From positions 186,001-250,000 of the forward strand of contig NZ_CANMZV010000003.1 of the NCBI RefSeq assembly GCF_947502415.1: a stretch of DNA of 64,000 nucleotides, written 5' to 3'. Positions within the stretch are counted from its first letter, which is position 1, and the number at the start of each line of letters is the position of its first letter. Below are positions 44,301 through 50,302 of this stretch, one piece after another. A model generated the notes under the pieces. It saw nothing but the letters and a program-made list of their open reading frames with translations. It was not told the DNA's origin and searched no databases. Both the position numbers and the translations under genes were made by a program. Source of the stretch: an uncultured Photobacterium sp. (GTDB lineage: Bacteria > Pseudomonadota > Gammaproteobacteria > Enterobacterales > Vibrionaceae).

Positions 44301-45522
44301 GCTGATGTTCAAACGTCAGATCAGAAAGCGTATACGCGCCATTTTGATTAATGGCAGTAAAGCCATTGCTAGAAGAGATATCTTTATCGGCAAGATTTTC
44401 TAAATGATTCCCCTCTTTATACCAGGCCGTCGAATAGTACTTTAACTTGCCTGTCTGAGGATCGTTAGAAAGTTGAACCTTGTTAATTTTGGTATAGTGT
44501 TTATCTGTGAACGCAAACAGGTAGGTATTAGGTTCTGTTGTCGACTTAATGCCGGTAACCGACTGGTTATAGCCAATCCAGCTACCACTCATGGTCGCCG
44601 TGGTAAGTGCAATGTTTTCCGCTTTGGCTGTATCCAGACCTTCACTTGAAAATTCATTGCCTGCGCCCTTACGGGTAATGGTGTTATAAGCACCGGCACC
44701 GGTAAAGTGAATATTGCCGTGAGCAACATCAGAGTACAGACTGTTGTATCCGCCTACCCCTTCGAAATCAATGTCACCACGGGTTTCGGTATACACATCT
44801 TCAGCATGGCGGGTTCGCTCGATACGGTTTGAGGCTCCGGCACCTCTCATGGTGATATCACCCGCTTTACCGCGTCGGACAATGTGGTTATCAACACCTG
44901 CCCCAGCAAAGAAGATATTACCGGTTTCTACACGAGAGCTGATGCTGTTAGCAGCCCCTGCGCCATAAAACGAGATGTTACCGTGAGAGCCCTGATATTT
45001 ATCGAACCAGGTGCGATCAATTTTATTGGCAGCACCTGCTCCGCTATAAGACAAATCACCATCATTGGTTTCGTGCCAGAGACGGTTATAACCACCTGCC
45101 CCACTGAAGGTCATGCCTCCAGACTCACCTTTGCGAACCAGGTGATTATACGCGGCAGCACCGGAATAATTTACAGCACCGTGACGACCTGTATGCTCGA
45201 TATCGACACCACCTGCGGCTCCTTCGAAGGAAATATTTCCATCACCGGATTTATTGATATCTGCATACCCGGCAGCGCCCCGCACAGTCAGGTTGCCACC
45301 AGTATCATCTACCCTGAGGTAGCCAGCACCGGCTGAAACCGTGTCGTTTCCTTCGCCGGTATAAATTGTCGCCCCGATAGACCCCAACTTAATGTGGTCA
45401 TCGCCTCCGTAGGCATGAATATTTCCGCCAAACCCGATAGCAACAATGTCATTGTTACCCTCATCGGCGGAATAGTTCCCCGTGAAGAAGTATTCAACAC
45501 TTCTCCAAAATGGTTTACCCAT
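32395..45522 (-). CDS. rtxA: MARTX multifunctional autoprocessing RTX toxin
   Basis: This 4375-residue secreted toxin begins MGKPFWRSVEYFFTGNYSAD, the conserved MARTX start. Residues 1-305 hold A repeats, 305-575 two related ~130-residue beta modules, 580-1355 B repeats, 1356-1935 a spacer with NLITNGGFEQG and a coiled coil. The effector region is 1936-3254: 1936-2127 and 2128-2583 are unrecognised; 2584-2865 is an alpha/beta hydrolase (Ser2744 in GYSMGG, Asp2823, His2854); 2870-3225 is an MCF domain (Cys3019 in RCD, His3131, Asp3150). The cysteine protease follows (His3346, Cys3399), with a likely Leu3254-Ala3255 processing site, then C repeats and calcium-binding RTX repeats (about 4011-4250). 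ACD, and RID as I know it, are absent. rtxC ends 22 bp upstream. Confidence 0.97.
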   Translation of the reverse strand: MGKPFWRSVEYFFTGNYSADEGNNDIVAIGFGGNIHAYGGDDHIKLGSIGATIYTGEGNDTVSAGAGYLRVDDTGGNLTVRGAAGYADINKSGDGNISFEGAAGGVDIEHTGRHGAVNYSGAAAYNHLVRKGESGGMTFSGAGGYNRLWHETNDGDLSYSGAGAANKIDRTWFDKYQGSHGNISFYGAGAANSISSRVETGNIFFAGAGVDNHIVRRGKAGDITMRGAGASNRIERTRHAEDVYTETRGDIDFEGVGGYNSLYSDVAHGNIHFTGAGAYNTITRKGAGNEFSSEGLDTAKAENIALTTATMSGSWIGYNQSVTGIKSTTEPNTYLFAFTDKHYTKINKVQLSNDPQTGKLKYYSTAWYKEGNHLENLADKDISSSNGFTAINQNGAYTLSDLTFEHQQPVTIHAVEKDLIENQWVSYGDGTLIDAADVTLADAKMSGHAIYADGTAVDVSAVKSNCKANTYVYAKKLGAHTKIVVVELANDEKTGELKYLAKAWYKTGDHMADLANADISTANGYHEMGTGGYSLSELQYSVNAVRSTSEHVEQMQEYSEQALVESAKVDGESSGDVRFEGAGGGNVINSNVTRGNVYFSGGGIANVIQHSSKFGDTEFIGGGAANVIVKSGELGDLTFRGVGLANVLVHQSQQGKMDVTAGGAVNVLVRVGDGQYLAHLLAYGNISVHKGNGDSQVAMLGGYNTHTQVGNGNATWMAAGGFNVMTQMGNGDIASVLAGGANVLSKIGGGDLIAGMLGGANVITHISGDDESSDTTAVALGGANILTKKGKGDALAVMGGGANVLTHVGDGATTGVMVGGANVLTKVGNGNTTGVMLGIGNVLTHVGDGQTLGVMGAAGNIFTKVGDGTSIAAMVGAGNIFTHVGEGDAWALMGGLGNVFTKVGNGNALALMVAEANVFTHIGDGMSVALMLAKGNIATKVGNGMTLAAMVGNANIFTHVGDGSTFAAMIGQANIMTKVGDELTAALMVGKANIMTHVGNGTSIGMFAGEANIMTKVGDGTTLAAMFGKANIMTHVGDGLTGVLALGEANIVTKVGDDFMGVVAAAKANVVTHVGDATTAAVLAGKGNILTKVGEGTTVGLLLSEVGNVMTHVGDGATIGFAKGKANIITKVGDGLGINAGWGNANVFTHVGDGDRYNFAKGEANVITKVGDGQEVSVVQGKANIVTHVGNGDDYTGAWGQANVITKVGDGRNVVLAKGDASIVTQVGNGDSFNALWSKGNIVTKVGDGMQVTAAKGQANITTTVGNGLSVTAAYGDANINTKVGDGISVNVAWGKFNVNTKVGDGLNVAVMKGKANANIHVGDGLGINASYAQNNVAIKIGNGDFYSLAVASSNTDSNKLSALFDNIKQTVLGVGGSQAINHLVQGDDATASGSRKGKGAIDLAEVSSIDGFNMDEIDEVSTDLGDSLSSSVTDVETPELDLMRSDLNVEDAPDTEQNPNLITNGGFEQGRHGWQSTHGIEADYAANVYGVDSTGHGSRVTELATHTNTTIYQDIQNLADGEVISLSFDFAKREGISADNGIEVIWNGNVVFSTSGDESAWQQKTLKLTAQAGSNRIEFKGTGHNDGLGYILDNVVAKSEMLQHANAVSEHAEQNEAAQNAMGDKERAEADRQRLEQEKEKQLVALSGSQSQLESTDQDALENNGHAHRDAVKDEANAVTEELTAMAQGLDALNNHADYEGKSGNSWREHFAGGILDGVQGQLDNMKDVSDEYLSQVLTAIADNQKNVKEAVAKSEAGVAQGEQNRAGAEQDIADAKADAEARKAEALSQQERAEQAERDAHSASDDAQSRGERDSAAAESKASQAQADAKAAKQNEGDRPEREGAVGSELAGNAYDVQGAGETASHVDAKAQAEADGRFNEDLTEEGLTEEEQEALEAAKEAVNQLQINAGTRSRDAGVTISSMFTQAQTNSIVVPNASGADALGRKSQEISGVNLEALGDVADASGTVMKAVDGFGFLLLDADDTSFIDSTKRHLGKLSTDLPSKELKAVRRNIQYVQRMPSEDNLAALEQALQKWQEKNPNEFAQRSELVKPLQFEIVSLQSHIQASRAKDADVFGIAIDPKAAEAFESKVVFDGIGRVAGLVEPLAEDEISRLQSLEVVSPTQTNSTSEREAAKTESESIVEFVYKLGQVNVAEADVSEISQLAEQAKALWMNGNVTQESAVALFSEAHDKLAAHPELQTLAGKLLSDAQKEKTTGQYLDNLFGRRFDSEIAHELVKTPTEQAINTSVQIGTSLVNDFDEWMHTLLPDAADDALRDGRIQKKMEAFAKAVNKDARPWFSRVPTLTQFLETPNYDNFKTMMMQVDDGFGVIKVPFLAVKMAITPGLGMEMAPWKAEGDRFYQNVITKARSTSAVISTGVDGENQVNLIEKKTSDYGTALHYQPKGDAYEDFQEGRSVADGRILTPGKETTFESNALNNGLSVVTGASGSTNIMMHLNQHLASKNPGFSVDQAYLNTLAFLVFDGGHSVNESLAVYKALQETGDDRKAVLESYTANYQDLVELVGADSEGAVRTALDNAFEKTLEFYKEHAHSASEELVALGGKRQHQRELMNESVAIDNDGTPACDKSSLSPLTRFLNDELYGSKEDRRNTGEITQALLDHAVTKGESDKVTLKGDSGRLTGYFHHGKTAQAGEQDSEASQKVVLFLHGSGSSAEEQASAIRNHYQKQGMDMLAVNMRGYGESDGGPSEKGLYQDARTMFSYLVNDKGIDPSNIIIHGYSMGGPIAADLARYAAQNGKAVSGLLLDRPMPSMTKAITGHEVPNPAGIVGALSKVVNGQFSVEKNLKGLPKETPIMLLTDNEGLGTEGEKMRAKLTVAGYNVTGEQTFYGHEASNRLMSQYAGQIVSGLFDAKSQDGGIEVLKGIKSDLQRYGEALKPDNSKPGKAKDIRATKDFLGGYKQGYADQVVDGFRSDMSINQLVDLLVKGNWTAEQKGALAWEIESRALKVTFQPKVEKFNRLFRDVASAGMADSKASEQLAPQLLLLNLSNDGFGGRCDPLSKLVLVAKQLENDGQAGVAGKLLEKLYSAAAVLSNPDLYSETERANAGKLLGSLAALHAKNPMNETSIKVWQEKLEGKQALTVNGVVDKITDSAADGQPVLLELDAPGHAMAVWAKGSGEDRVYGFYDPNAGVVEFSSADKFGAYLNRFFGKSDLNMAQSYRLAKNEAGEVVFNRVVVMDGSVLATYKPTLGDKTTMQGILDLPVFDSTPMKKPVGTDVVEGAKTPGQEEALAGTSSKANNQDVESWEQVAVTPKADGGETRFDGQVIIQTENDPAAAKAAANLAGKHPESSVVVQLDADGNYRVVYGDPSQLAGKLRWQVVGHGRDESENNNTHLSGYSADELAAKLTEFNKKFNQDFSQAENITSKPEHISIAGCSLVSDDKQEGFARRFVTAMDEQGIRSDVSARSTEVAVDSTGRKHTRDANDQWAHKLTDNKVVLSWNEQGEVVARKEAIRNGIAEGDIDLTRVGQSDSDAPDRGAIADNDDVFTAPEKRKNAQDTASSGSDSKLSYSGNIQVNVGNGEFTAVNWGTSNLGIKVGNGGFKSLAFGDNNVMVHVGNGDSKHSFDMAGYQALEGAQMFIGNRNVSFNMGRSNDLIVMADKSIPTPPMVNPFDGASRISGVLQGIARSGEGQDWLAAQEQQWTLSGAEKFVNDMSGLDQTSSVDYTTLVELDSQNERSSRGLKSDTEAALNKQYNQWLSGNGDTDTSKMSRADKFRQANEKLAFNFAVGGQGADIQVTTGNWNFMFGDNIQSILDTNLGSLFGLMTQQFSATGQAKTTFTYNPEDLPRQLKNKLLGKLAGVGADTTLGDIFGVDYSAGGHIVSRNGEAVDGVAILTEMLEVIGEFSGDQLQSFVDPSKLLDSLESSIDMGAEGIQSFAETHGLKETAPEGEEEKSSVSVNGETVEAAVPERSAAESEADSSEQERAFGFNALNLPNLFATIFSQDKQDEMASLVTNLKENLTADLLNMKEQTFDFLRNSGHLQGDGDINVSLGNYNFNWGGDGKDLGAYLGDNNNFWGGRGDDVYYATGTSNIFTGGEGNDMGVLMGRENMMFGGDGNDTAVVAGRINHVFMGAGNDKSFVFGEGGEINTGTGQDYVVTSGNFNRVDTGDDQDYSVTIGNNNQVELGGGNDFANVFGNNNRVNGSAGNDVVKLMGYHAVLNGGEGDDHLIAAAISKFSQFDGGEGRDLMVLGGYQNTFKGGEDVDSFVVSGDVIDNLVEDIRSEDNIVFNGVNWQNLWFERSGYDLKLSVLRDDSTDTVQDQFESVGAVTFADYFNGNRAELVIGMGEKDAAGEREYTALSDNAVDALVQAMSSFSPTAGDNGFIDNLDSKSRVAVTTAWADVTNGKGAIA
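41470..43740 (-). repeat. MARTX B-repeat array inside rtxA
   Basis: About 38 tandem units of roughly 20 codons encode variants of (A/G)-N-(V/I)-x-T-(K/H)-VG-(D/N)-G. The repeats alternate TKVG and THVG in a regular two-unit order. They form the translocation arm at the host membrane. Long open frames on the opposite strand in this stretch are side effects of the repeat. Confidence 0.9.
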
Positions 45523-45544
45523 AAGCCAAACTCTTATTCAAAAG

Positions 45545-46006
45545 TTAAATAGAAAACCACTGTATTTGCCTGATACAGCGATCGTTTTGAGCATCCACCT
45601 TGCCGCGGACAGTACAGACTTTCTGACCTTTCCACGGCAGGAATACACGGCGACGCAAGTCATTGACGACCTGGCGACCATGCCCGAAAGGAGCAATCAT
45701 CTCCGGAATGAAAATATGCTGGCCGGAACGCCAGTCGGATGGTGATATTTCCCTTTCTCCTGAGAGCAGCTCATCTCGGTTCTGCTCAGACAAAAACGCC
45801 CAATTACAAAAGGCAATCGGGCGTCCGTGTTCATCTTCGTAGTAGCAAAACTGATTTAACTCAAATGCAGGCATAATGCGTTGTTGCCATTCAGCCAGCA
45901 CATACCTACGATGAAGTGGTGAATGTTGGCTAAGCAACATTACACCACCGATCATATGTTGTATTTGCGCTAAAGTGAGTTCTGCTGGTTGATGCTTAAT
46001 GGACAT
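45545..46006 (-). CDS. rtxC: RtxC toxin-activating lysine acyltransferase
   Basis: The ATG at 46006 follows an AAGG site and gives 153 residues, the same as V. cholerae RtxC; a TTG four codons upstream was dropped. The protein is of the HlyC family: SPLHRRY at residues 29-35 carries the catalytic histidine (His32, equivalent to HlyC His23), SPSDWRSG near residue 90 the catalytic aspartate, and IAPFGHGRQVV the conserved C-terminal block. HlyC-type enzymes acylate internal lysines of RTX toxins using acyl-ACP; in V. cholerae the need for RtxC in MARTX activity is doubtful. It lies between rtxH and rtxA on the same strand, with short gaps (22 bp each side). Confidence 0.95.
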   Translation of the reverse strand: MSIKHQPAELTLAQIQHMIGGVMLLSQHSPLHRRYVLAEWQQRIMPAFELNQFCYYEDEHGRPIAFCNWAFLSEQNRDELLSGEREISPSDWRSGQHIFIPEMIAPFGHGRQVVNDLRRRVFLPWKGQKVCTVRGKVDAQNDRCIRQIQWFSI

Positions 46007-46028
46007 ACGCCTTATCAACCAAATTTAA

Positions 46029-46394
46029 TTATTTTTTTGCGCGGGTAGAGCGTTTCTTCGGTGCCGCTTTTTCTTCTGCTTTTACTGATTCTTCTGCTAA
46101 AGCCTCTTCAGCTTCATTTTCAACAGCTTGTGCTGCAGGCAAGAAACCGGCTGCAACCAGCTTTTCAAACTCAGCTTCCATACGAGGGTCTTCAAGCATG
46201 TTTTTAATCATCGAAACCATGTACATAAAGCCAGATGCTGGCATATGGACAACTTGTTTCAGTTCAAGATCATTATCACTTTCGGCCATTACACCGTTAG
46301 CCATACTATTTTGATCCTGGCCGACAAAATAAAGAGAAAATAGACCTTTGTTGTAATTTACGCTTGAGACTGTTTGAACGAACTTTTCTGTCAT
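46029..46394 (-). CDS. rtxH: RtxH, conserved first gene of the rtxHCA operon
   Basis: From MTEKFVQTVSSVNYNKGLFS (AAGGTGG ribosome site) the product is 121 residues; a TTG-type upstream start was dropped. The N-terminal part, with SLYFVGQDQNSMANGVMAE and VHMPASGFMYMVSMIKNMLED, corresponds to the small conserved protein RtxH before rtxC in Vibrio MARTX loci. The last 35 residues are an Ala/Glu/Lys-rich, basic tail (KKRSTRAKK). Its role is unknown; toxin secretion and activity in V. cholerae do not clearly depend on it. It is probably the promoter-proximal gene of rtxHCA, divergent from rtxBDE. Confidence 0.8.
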   Translation of the reverse strand: MTEKFVQTVSSVNYNKGLFSLYFVGQDQNSMANGVMAESDNDLELKQVVHMPASGFMYMVSMIKNMLEDPRMEAEFEKLVAAGFLPAAQAVENEAEEALAEESVKAEEKAAPKKRSTRAKK

Positions 46395-46839
46395 GGAAAC
46401 CACCTTACTTTTTATAATTAATGTCAATAACCTGGCATTTAGTAAAAACCAAATGAGTCTCCAGCCTGATATATATAGGACGGAGTTTTATTTAAAAATA
46501 TAATTATTCAACACGTCGCAAATTGATTATTACAGAAATATTACAACGTAAAAATATAACGTTCAATAAAAACAAGCATAAAATAATAGAGCAAACATTC
46601 TATTTTTGGGACCATTCCCATAAGCACCTTAAAAACGGCTTGTATTGTATAAATATGCCAACAGTGCATTTGCGTCATTATTGACGCAAATAAAATCCAA
46701 CGGCCAATAATTTAGAATCAAGCTAGTAATAATCACGCTTTTCCACAAAATAGATAAGGTTGATAGTTATTGGTACAGGTGATAGCATCCCCCTCAATAA
46801 CATATAAAAAATCTATTTACTCGCCTAATCAGACTAACT
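46395..46839. other. Divergent rtxHCA / rtxBDE control region
   Basis: The 445-bp spacer is strongly AT-rich and has no gene. It must hold the two divergent promoters. The notable element is the inverted repeat at 46,668-46,691. AT-richness is compatible with H-NS silencing, which is known for vibrio rtx promoters. Confidence 0.6.
46668..46691. promoter_or_regulatory. Perfect 10-bp inverted repeat, candidate operator
   Basis: The arm ATTTGCGTCA (46668-46677) is repeated in inverse as TGACGCAAAT (46682-46691) around the spacer TTAT. It is 149 bp before rtxB and 274 bp before rtxH. No T-run follows on either strand, so a protein-binding dyad is more likely than a terminator. Confidence 0.6.
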
Positions 46840-48942
46840 ATGACGCATAATGAAAGGCTGACACTTTCATGTATTCAGCTTTATTTAAAAATTAGCGGTA
46901 ATAAAGAAAACATTAATAAAACTGCTGATTTAATAAAAACTAATACTTATAAATCCGAAATTAAAAATCTAGAAATAGAAAATGGTATTCGTGTATTAAC
47001 AAAACATTCAGCAAAACAAAACACATCTAAAATAAAAACGCCTTCAATCCTTTTTGATCACCAGGGTACACCTTTCATTTTAGCTAACACTAATAAAGAA
47101 AAATGTTTAATACAAAAAGCTAATACAGAGAAACCTGAAATCTGGACGTATGGTGAACTATTGACCACTTGGGGTGGGAAATGGCTTGAAATAAAACAAT
47201 CTCAATCCCTGTTTGATATTCGCTGGTTCCTCCCTGAATTTCTCAAGCACAAAAAGTTACTCGGCGAGCTCTTTTTATTTTCATTTGTCTTACAGATCCT
47301 GGCCCTAATTTCACCGCTCTTTTTCCAGGTTGTCATGGATAAGGTTCTGGTGCATCAGGCTTGGTCAACCCTGGATGTATTGGTATTCGGGCTTGTCGTT
47401 ACCGGCATTGTCGAAGTGCTGCTCAGAGGACTACGAGAATATCAGTATGCTCACACTGCCAACCGGATTGATATCCAACTAGGCCTGAAACTCGTCAAGC
47501 ACCTGTTTGGTCTGCCCCTGCTGTTTTTCAAATCCCGCCAGGTTGGGGCAATTGTCACCCGTGTCCGCGAACTTGATACCATTCGGGAATTTTTGACCGG
47601 CTCCATGTTTACCCTCACGGTCGACTTACTGTTTATGTTCGTCTTCATCTACGTGATGAGCCTTCTCTCAAGCACGCTTACCTGGCTATTTGTCGCTACT
47701 ATCCCGCTATATGCCCTGCTGGCTTGGTGGCTGACCCCGAGAATGCAGGCATCCATCGAGAAACAGTTTACCCATGCGGCCGCCAACACCTCATTTCTGA
47801 CCGAAACCGTGGCCGGTTCCGAAACAGTCAAAAGCCTGGCCATCGAGCCGAGATTTGTCCGTCGCTGGGACGAACAAACAGAAAAAATGGTCAGCACAGG
47901 ATATGCCGTCCAGCAACTGAACAATCGCTCCAACCATACCGTTCAGCTGATTCAAAAAATCACCAGTGTTGCCATATTATGGCTCGGCGCCACCGAAGTC
48001 CTGTCACTACACATGACTATCGGTCAGCTGATTGCCTTCAATATGATGGCGAACCATATTGCCCAGCCTCTATCGCGACTGGTTGAACTTTGGGGCCAGT
48101 TTATCCAGACCCGCATCGCCGTTGATAAACTGGGAGATATGCTTAACTTACCGGCAGAACAGCATACCGGCAACAATAACGTCACACTGCACGGTGCGAT
48201 TTCGTTCAAAGACATCGTATTCCGCTATCAGCCAGATATACCGCAGACAATCAATGGCCTGTCACTGGATATCAGGGCTGGTGAAACACTGGGCGTCGTC
48301 GGCACATCCGGCTCAGGTAAGAGTACCCTGGCACGCTTACTGTTGCGACTATACAGCCCGGAGCAAGGACAGATCACCGTCGATGGTATCCCGCTAAACC
48401 AAATCAGTGTCCACCAGCTCAGGCAGCAAATCGGGGTGGTGTTGCAAGAAAACTTTCTATTCAACAAAACCGTCAGCGAGAATATCGGCCAGTCCCGCCC
48501 GGAAGCCTGCCTAGAAGAAATCATTGAGGCAGCTAAACTATCCGGTGCCCACGATTTTATTCTCAAACTTCCGATGGGCTACGACACAGTTCTGGCTGAA
48601 GGCGGTCAGTCCCTGTCCGGCGGACAACGACAGCGTATGGCAATTGCCCGTACTCTGCTTTCCGACCCGCGGATTCTGATCCTGGATGAGGCAACCAGTG
48701 CGCTTGATGATGAATCCCAGGCCTTGATCCAGGCCAACATGGCCCAGATCGCCAGAGGACGCACCGTGATCACCATTGCCCACCGACTTTCGACAGTCAG
48801 GGATTGCGATCGGATCATCGTGCTGCATCAGGGCAATATCATCGAACAGGGCAACCATCAGATGCTGCTTGAACATGGCAAACAATACAAACAGTTATGG
48901 CAACTTCAGCAAGAGCTGAAACAGGAGGAGACCACAGCATGA
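46840..48942 (+). CDS. rtxB: RtxB, type I secretion ABC transporter
   Basis: The 700-residue protein is a type I secretion ABC exporter: a degenerate N-terminal C39-peptidase-like domain (residues 1-130, without an evident catalytic cysteine), six membrane spans (about 145-430) and a nucleotide-binding domain with Walker A GTSGSGKST (about 488), signature LSGGQRQRMA (about 590), and Walker B ILILDEATSAL (about 611). The first 110 codons are much more AT-rich than the rest. It should pair with RtxE as a heterodimer and, with RtxD and TolC, export RtxA. The 3' end overlaps rtxD (ATGA). The ribosome site is weak, so the start is less certain. Confidence 0.95.
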   Translation: MTHNERLTLSCIQLYLKISGNKENINKTADLIKTNTYKSEIKNLEIENGIRVLTKHSAKQNTSKIKTPSILFDHQGTPFILANTNKEKCLIQKANTEKPEIWTYGELLTTWGGKWLEIKQSQSLFDIRWFLPEFLKHKKLLGELFLFSFVLQILALISPLFFQVVMDKVLVHQAWSTLDVLVFGLVVTGIVEVLLRGLREYQYAHTANRIDIQLGLKLVKHLFGLPLLFFKSRQVGAIVTRVRELDTIREFLTGSMFTLTVDLLFMFVFIYVMSLLSSTLTWLFVATIPLYALLAWWLTPRMQASIEKQFTHAAANTSFLTETVAGSETVKSLAIEPRFVRRWDEQTEKMVSTGYAVQQLNNRSNHTVQLIQKITSVAILWLGATEVLSLHMTIGQLIAFNMMANHIAQPLSRLVELWGQFIQTRIAVDKLGDMLNLPAEQHTGNNNVTLHGAISFKDIVFRYQPDIPQTINGLSLDIRAGETLGVVGTSGSGKSTLARLLLRLYSPEQGQITVDGIPLNQISVHQLRQQIGVVLQENFLFNKTVSENIGQSRPEACLEEIIEAAKLSGAHDFILKLPMGYDTVLAEGGQSLSGGQRQRMAIARTLLSDPRILILDEATSALDDESQALIQANMAQIARGRTVITIAHRLSTVRDCDRIIVLHQGNIIEQGNHQMLLEHGKQYKQLWQLQQELKQEETTA

Positions 48943-50300
48943 ATCAGGTTATGGCAAGCCTTCTGGGCAAGTTTAAAAAAAATAAAACCGCAGAGCCTCA
49001 TTATGAGTTTCTGCCGTCACACCTGGCGTTGTCACAACGGCCGCCATCGCCCTTTGCCCGCTATACGGCGATGTCACTCAGTATCGGGGTCATTGCCGCT
49101 CTGATCTGGGCCTATTGGGGCAAACTGGATGTGCAGGCGACCGCCACTGGCCGACTGGTCGTTTCCGGACGCTCCCAGGTTATCCAATCTTACGAGCAGA
49201 GCCGGGTTATCGGCATTCATATCAAGGACGGCCAGCGCGTTGAAAAAGAAACGCCATTACTCACCCTTGATACCCTGGGGGTTAACCAGGATATTTCGCG
49301 CCTGATCACCCAGGCGGAATACCAGACCCACGAATTAATCCGCTACCGTGCCCTGTTAAGCGACCAGCCTTTGCCTGATGACACTATGTTCACAGCATTA
49401 CCGACGGCTCAACAGACACTTGTCACCGAAAACTACCGCAGTGAAAAGCTCGAATTCAACGCCACCATAGCCAGCATCGAAGCCGAAATGCGTGTCAACC
49501 TTGCCTCGCAAGCAGCCCGCCAGACGGACATCAATGCCCTCGTCAGCCTGACCCAAAATATCAGCCTGCGACTGGAGGCCCGTAAAACCCTCAGTCAGGT
49601 TAGAGTGATCGGCAAGGTGGAATACCTGGAGCAGGAAAAAGAACTACTGGAAGCTCAGCGACTGGTTTCCCAACAGCAGGCTGATCTGAATGTACTCAAA
49701 TCCCAGTACCACAGCCTCGAAGAAAGACTAATCAGCTTCAAAGCCCAGAAACAGCGGGAGTGGCTGGAAAAACGCAAACAGGCCAGTCTGCAAATCACCG
49801 CCCTTGGCCAAGAACTATCAAAAGTACGCGAACGGGAACAACTTGAGGTGATCCGATCGCCAGTCAACGGTACAGTCCAGCAGCTCAGCGTCTATACCCT
49901 CGGCGCAGTACTCCAGCCAGCACAGAACCTGATGATCATCGTCCCGGATGATGATGTGCAGCAGGCCGAAGTCAAAATCCTCAACAAGGATATCGGCTTT
50001 GTTCACTCCGGCCAGCACGTCACCGTCAAAGTCGATACCTTCCCCTACACCCGATACGGAACCATTGAAGCCGAGCTGCTGAGTGTTTCGCGCGATTCAA
50101 CAACGGATGAACGCCTTGGTCTGGTCTTCCCGGCCCAAGTGAAACTTCGGGACAACAACATTTTGATTGACGGACAAGCTGTCGAACTCTCCCCGGGCAT
50201 GTCTATTGTGGCTGAAATCAAAACCGACAAACGACGGGTTATCGACTATCTGCTCAGCCCGATCCGCGAATACCAGTCTGAAGCGCTGAGGGAGAAGTAA
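48939..50300 (+). CDS. rtxD: RtxD, membrane-fusion protein of the MARTX exporter
   Basis: The ATG at 48939 overlaps the rtxB stop codon and has an AGGAGG site; the product is 453 residues. It is an HlyD-type adaptor: one N-terminal membrane span (AMSLSIGVIAALIWAYWG, about residues 45-62), then a beta-barrel/lipoyl part (TATGRLVVSGRSQVIQSYE), a long periplasmic coiled coil (about 130-300) and the C-terminal lipoyl-barrel region with VIRSPVNGTVQQLSVYTLG (about 305-323). It joins the ABC pair in the inner membrane to TolC in the outer membrane. It is the middle gene of the rtxBDE operon. Confidence 0.95.
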   Translation: MNQVMASLLGKFKKNKTAEPHYEFLPSHLALSQRPPSPFARYTAMSLSIGVIAALIWAYWGKLDVQATATGRLVVSGRSQVIQSYEQSRVIGIHIKDGQRVEKETPLLTLDTLGVNQDISRLITQAEYQTHELIRYRALLSDQPLPDDTMFTALPTAQQTLVTENYRSEKLEFNATIASIEAEMRVNLASQAARQTDINALVSLTQNISLRLEARKTLSQVRVIGKVEYLEQEKELLEAQRLVSQQQADLNVLKSQYHSLEERLISFKAQKQREWLEKRKQASLQITALGQELSKVREREQLEVIRSPVNGTVQQLSVYTLGAVLQPAQNLMIIVPDDDVQQAEVKILNKDIGFVHSGQHVTVKVDTFPYTRYGTIEAELLSVSRDSTTDERLGLVFPAQVKLRDNNILIDGQAVELSPGMSIVAEIKTDKRRVIDYLLSPIREYQSEALREK

Positions 50301-50302
50301 CC

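Noticed and set aside
46668-46691. Terminator between rtxH and rtxB
   Set aside because: No T-run on either side, and the genes are divergent, so no transcript needs to end there.
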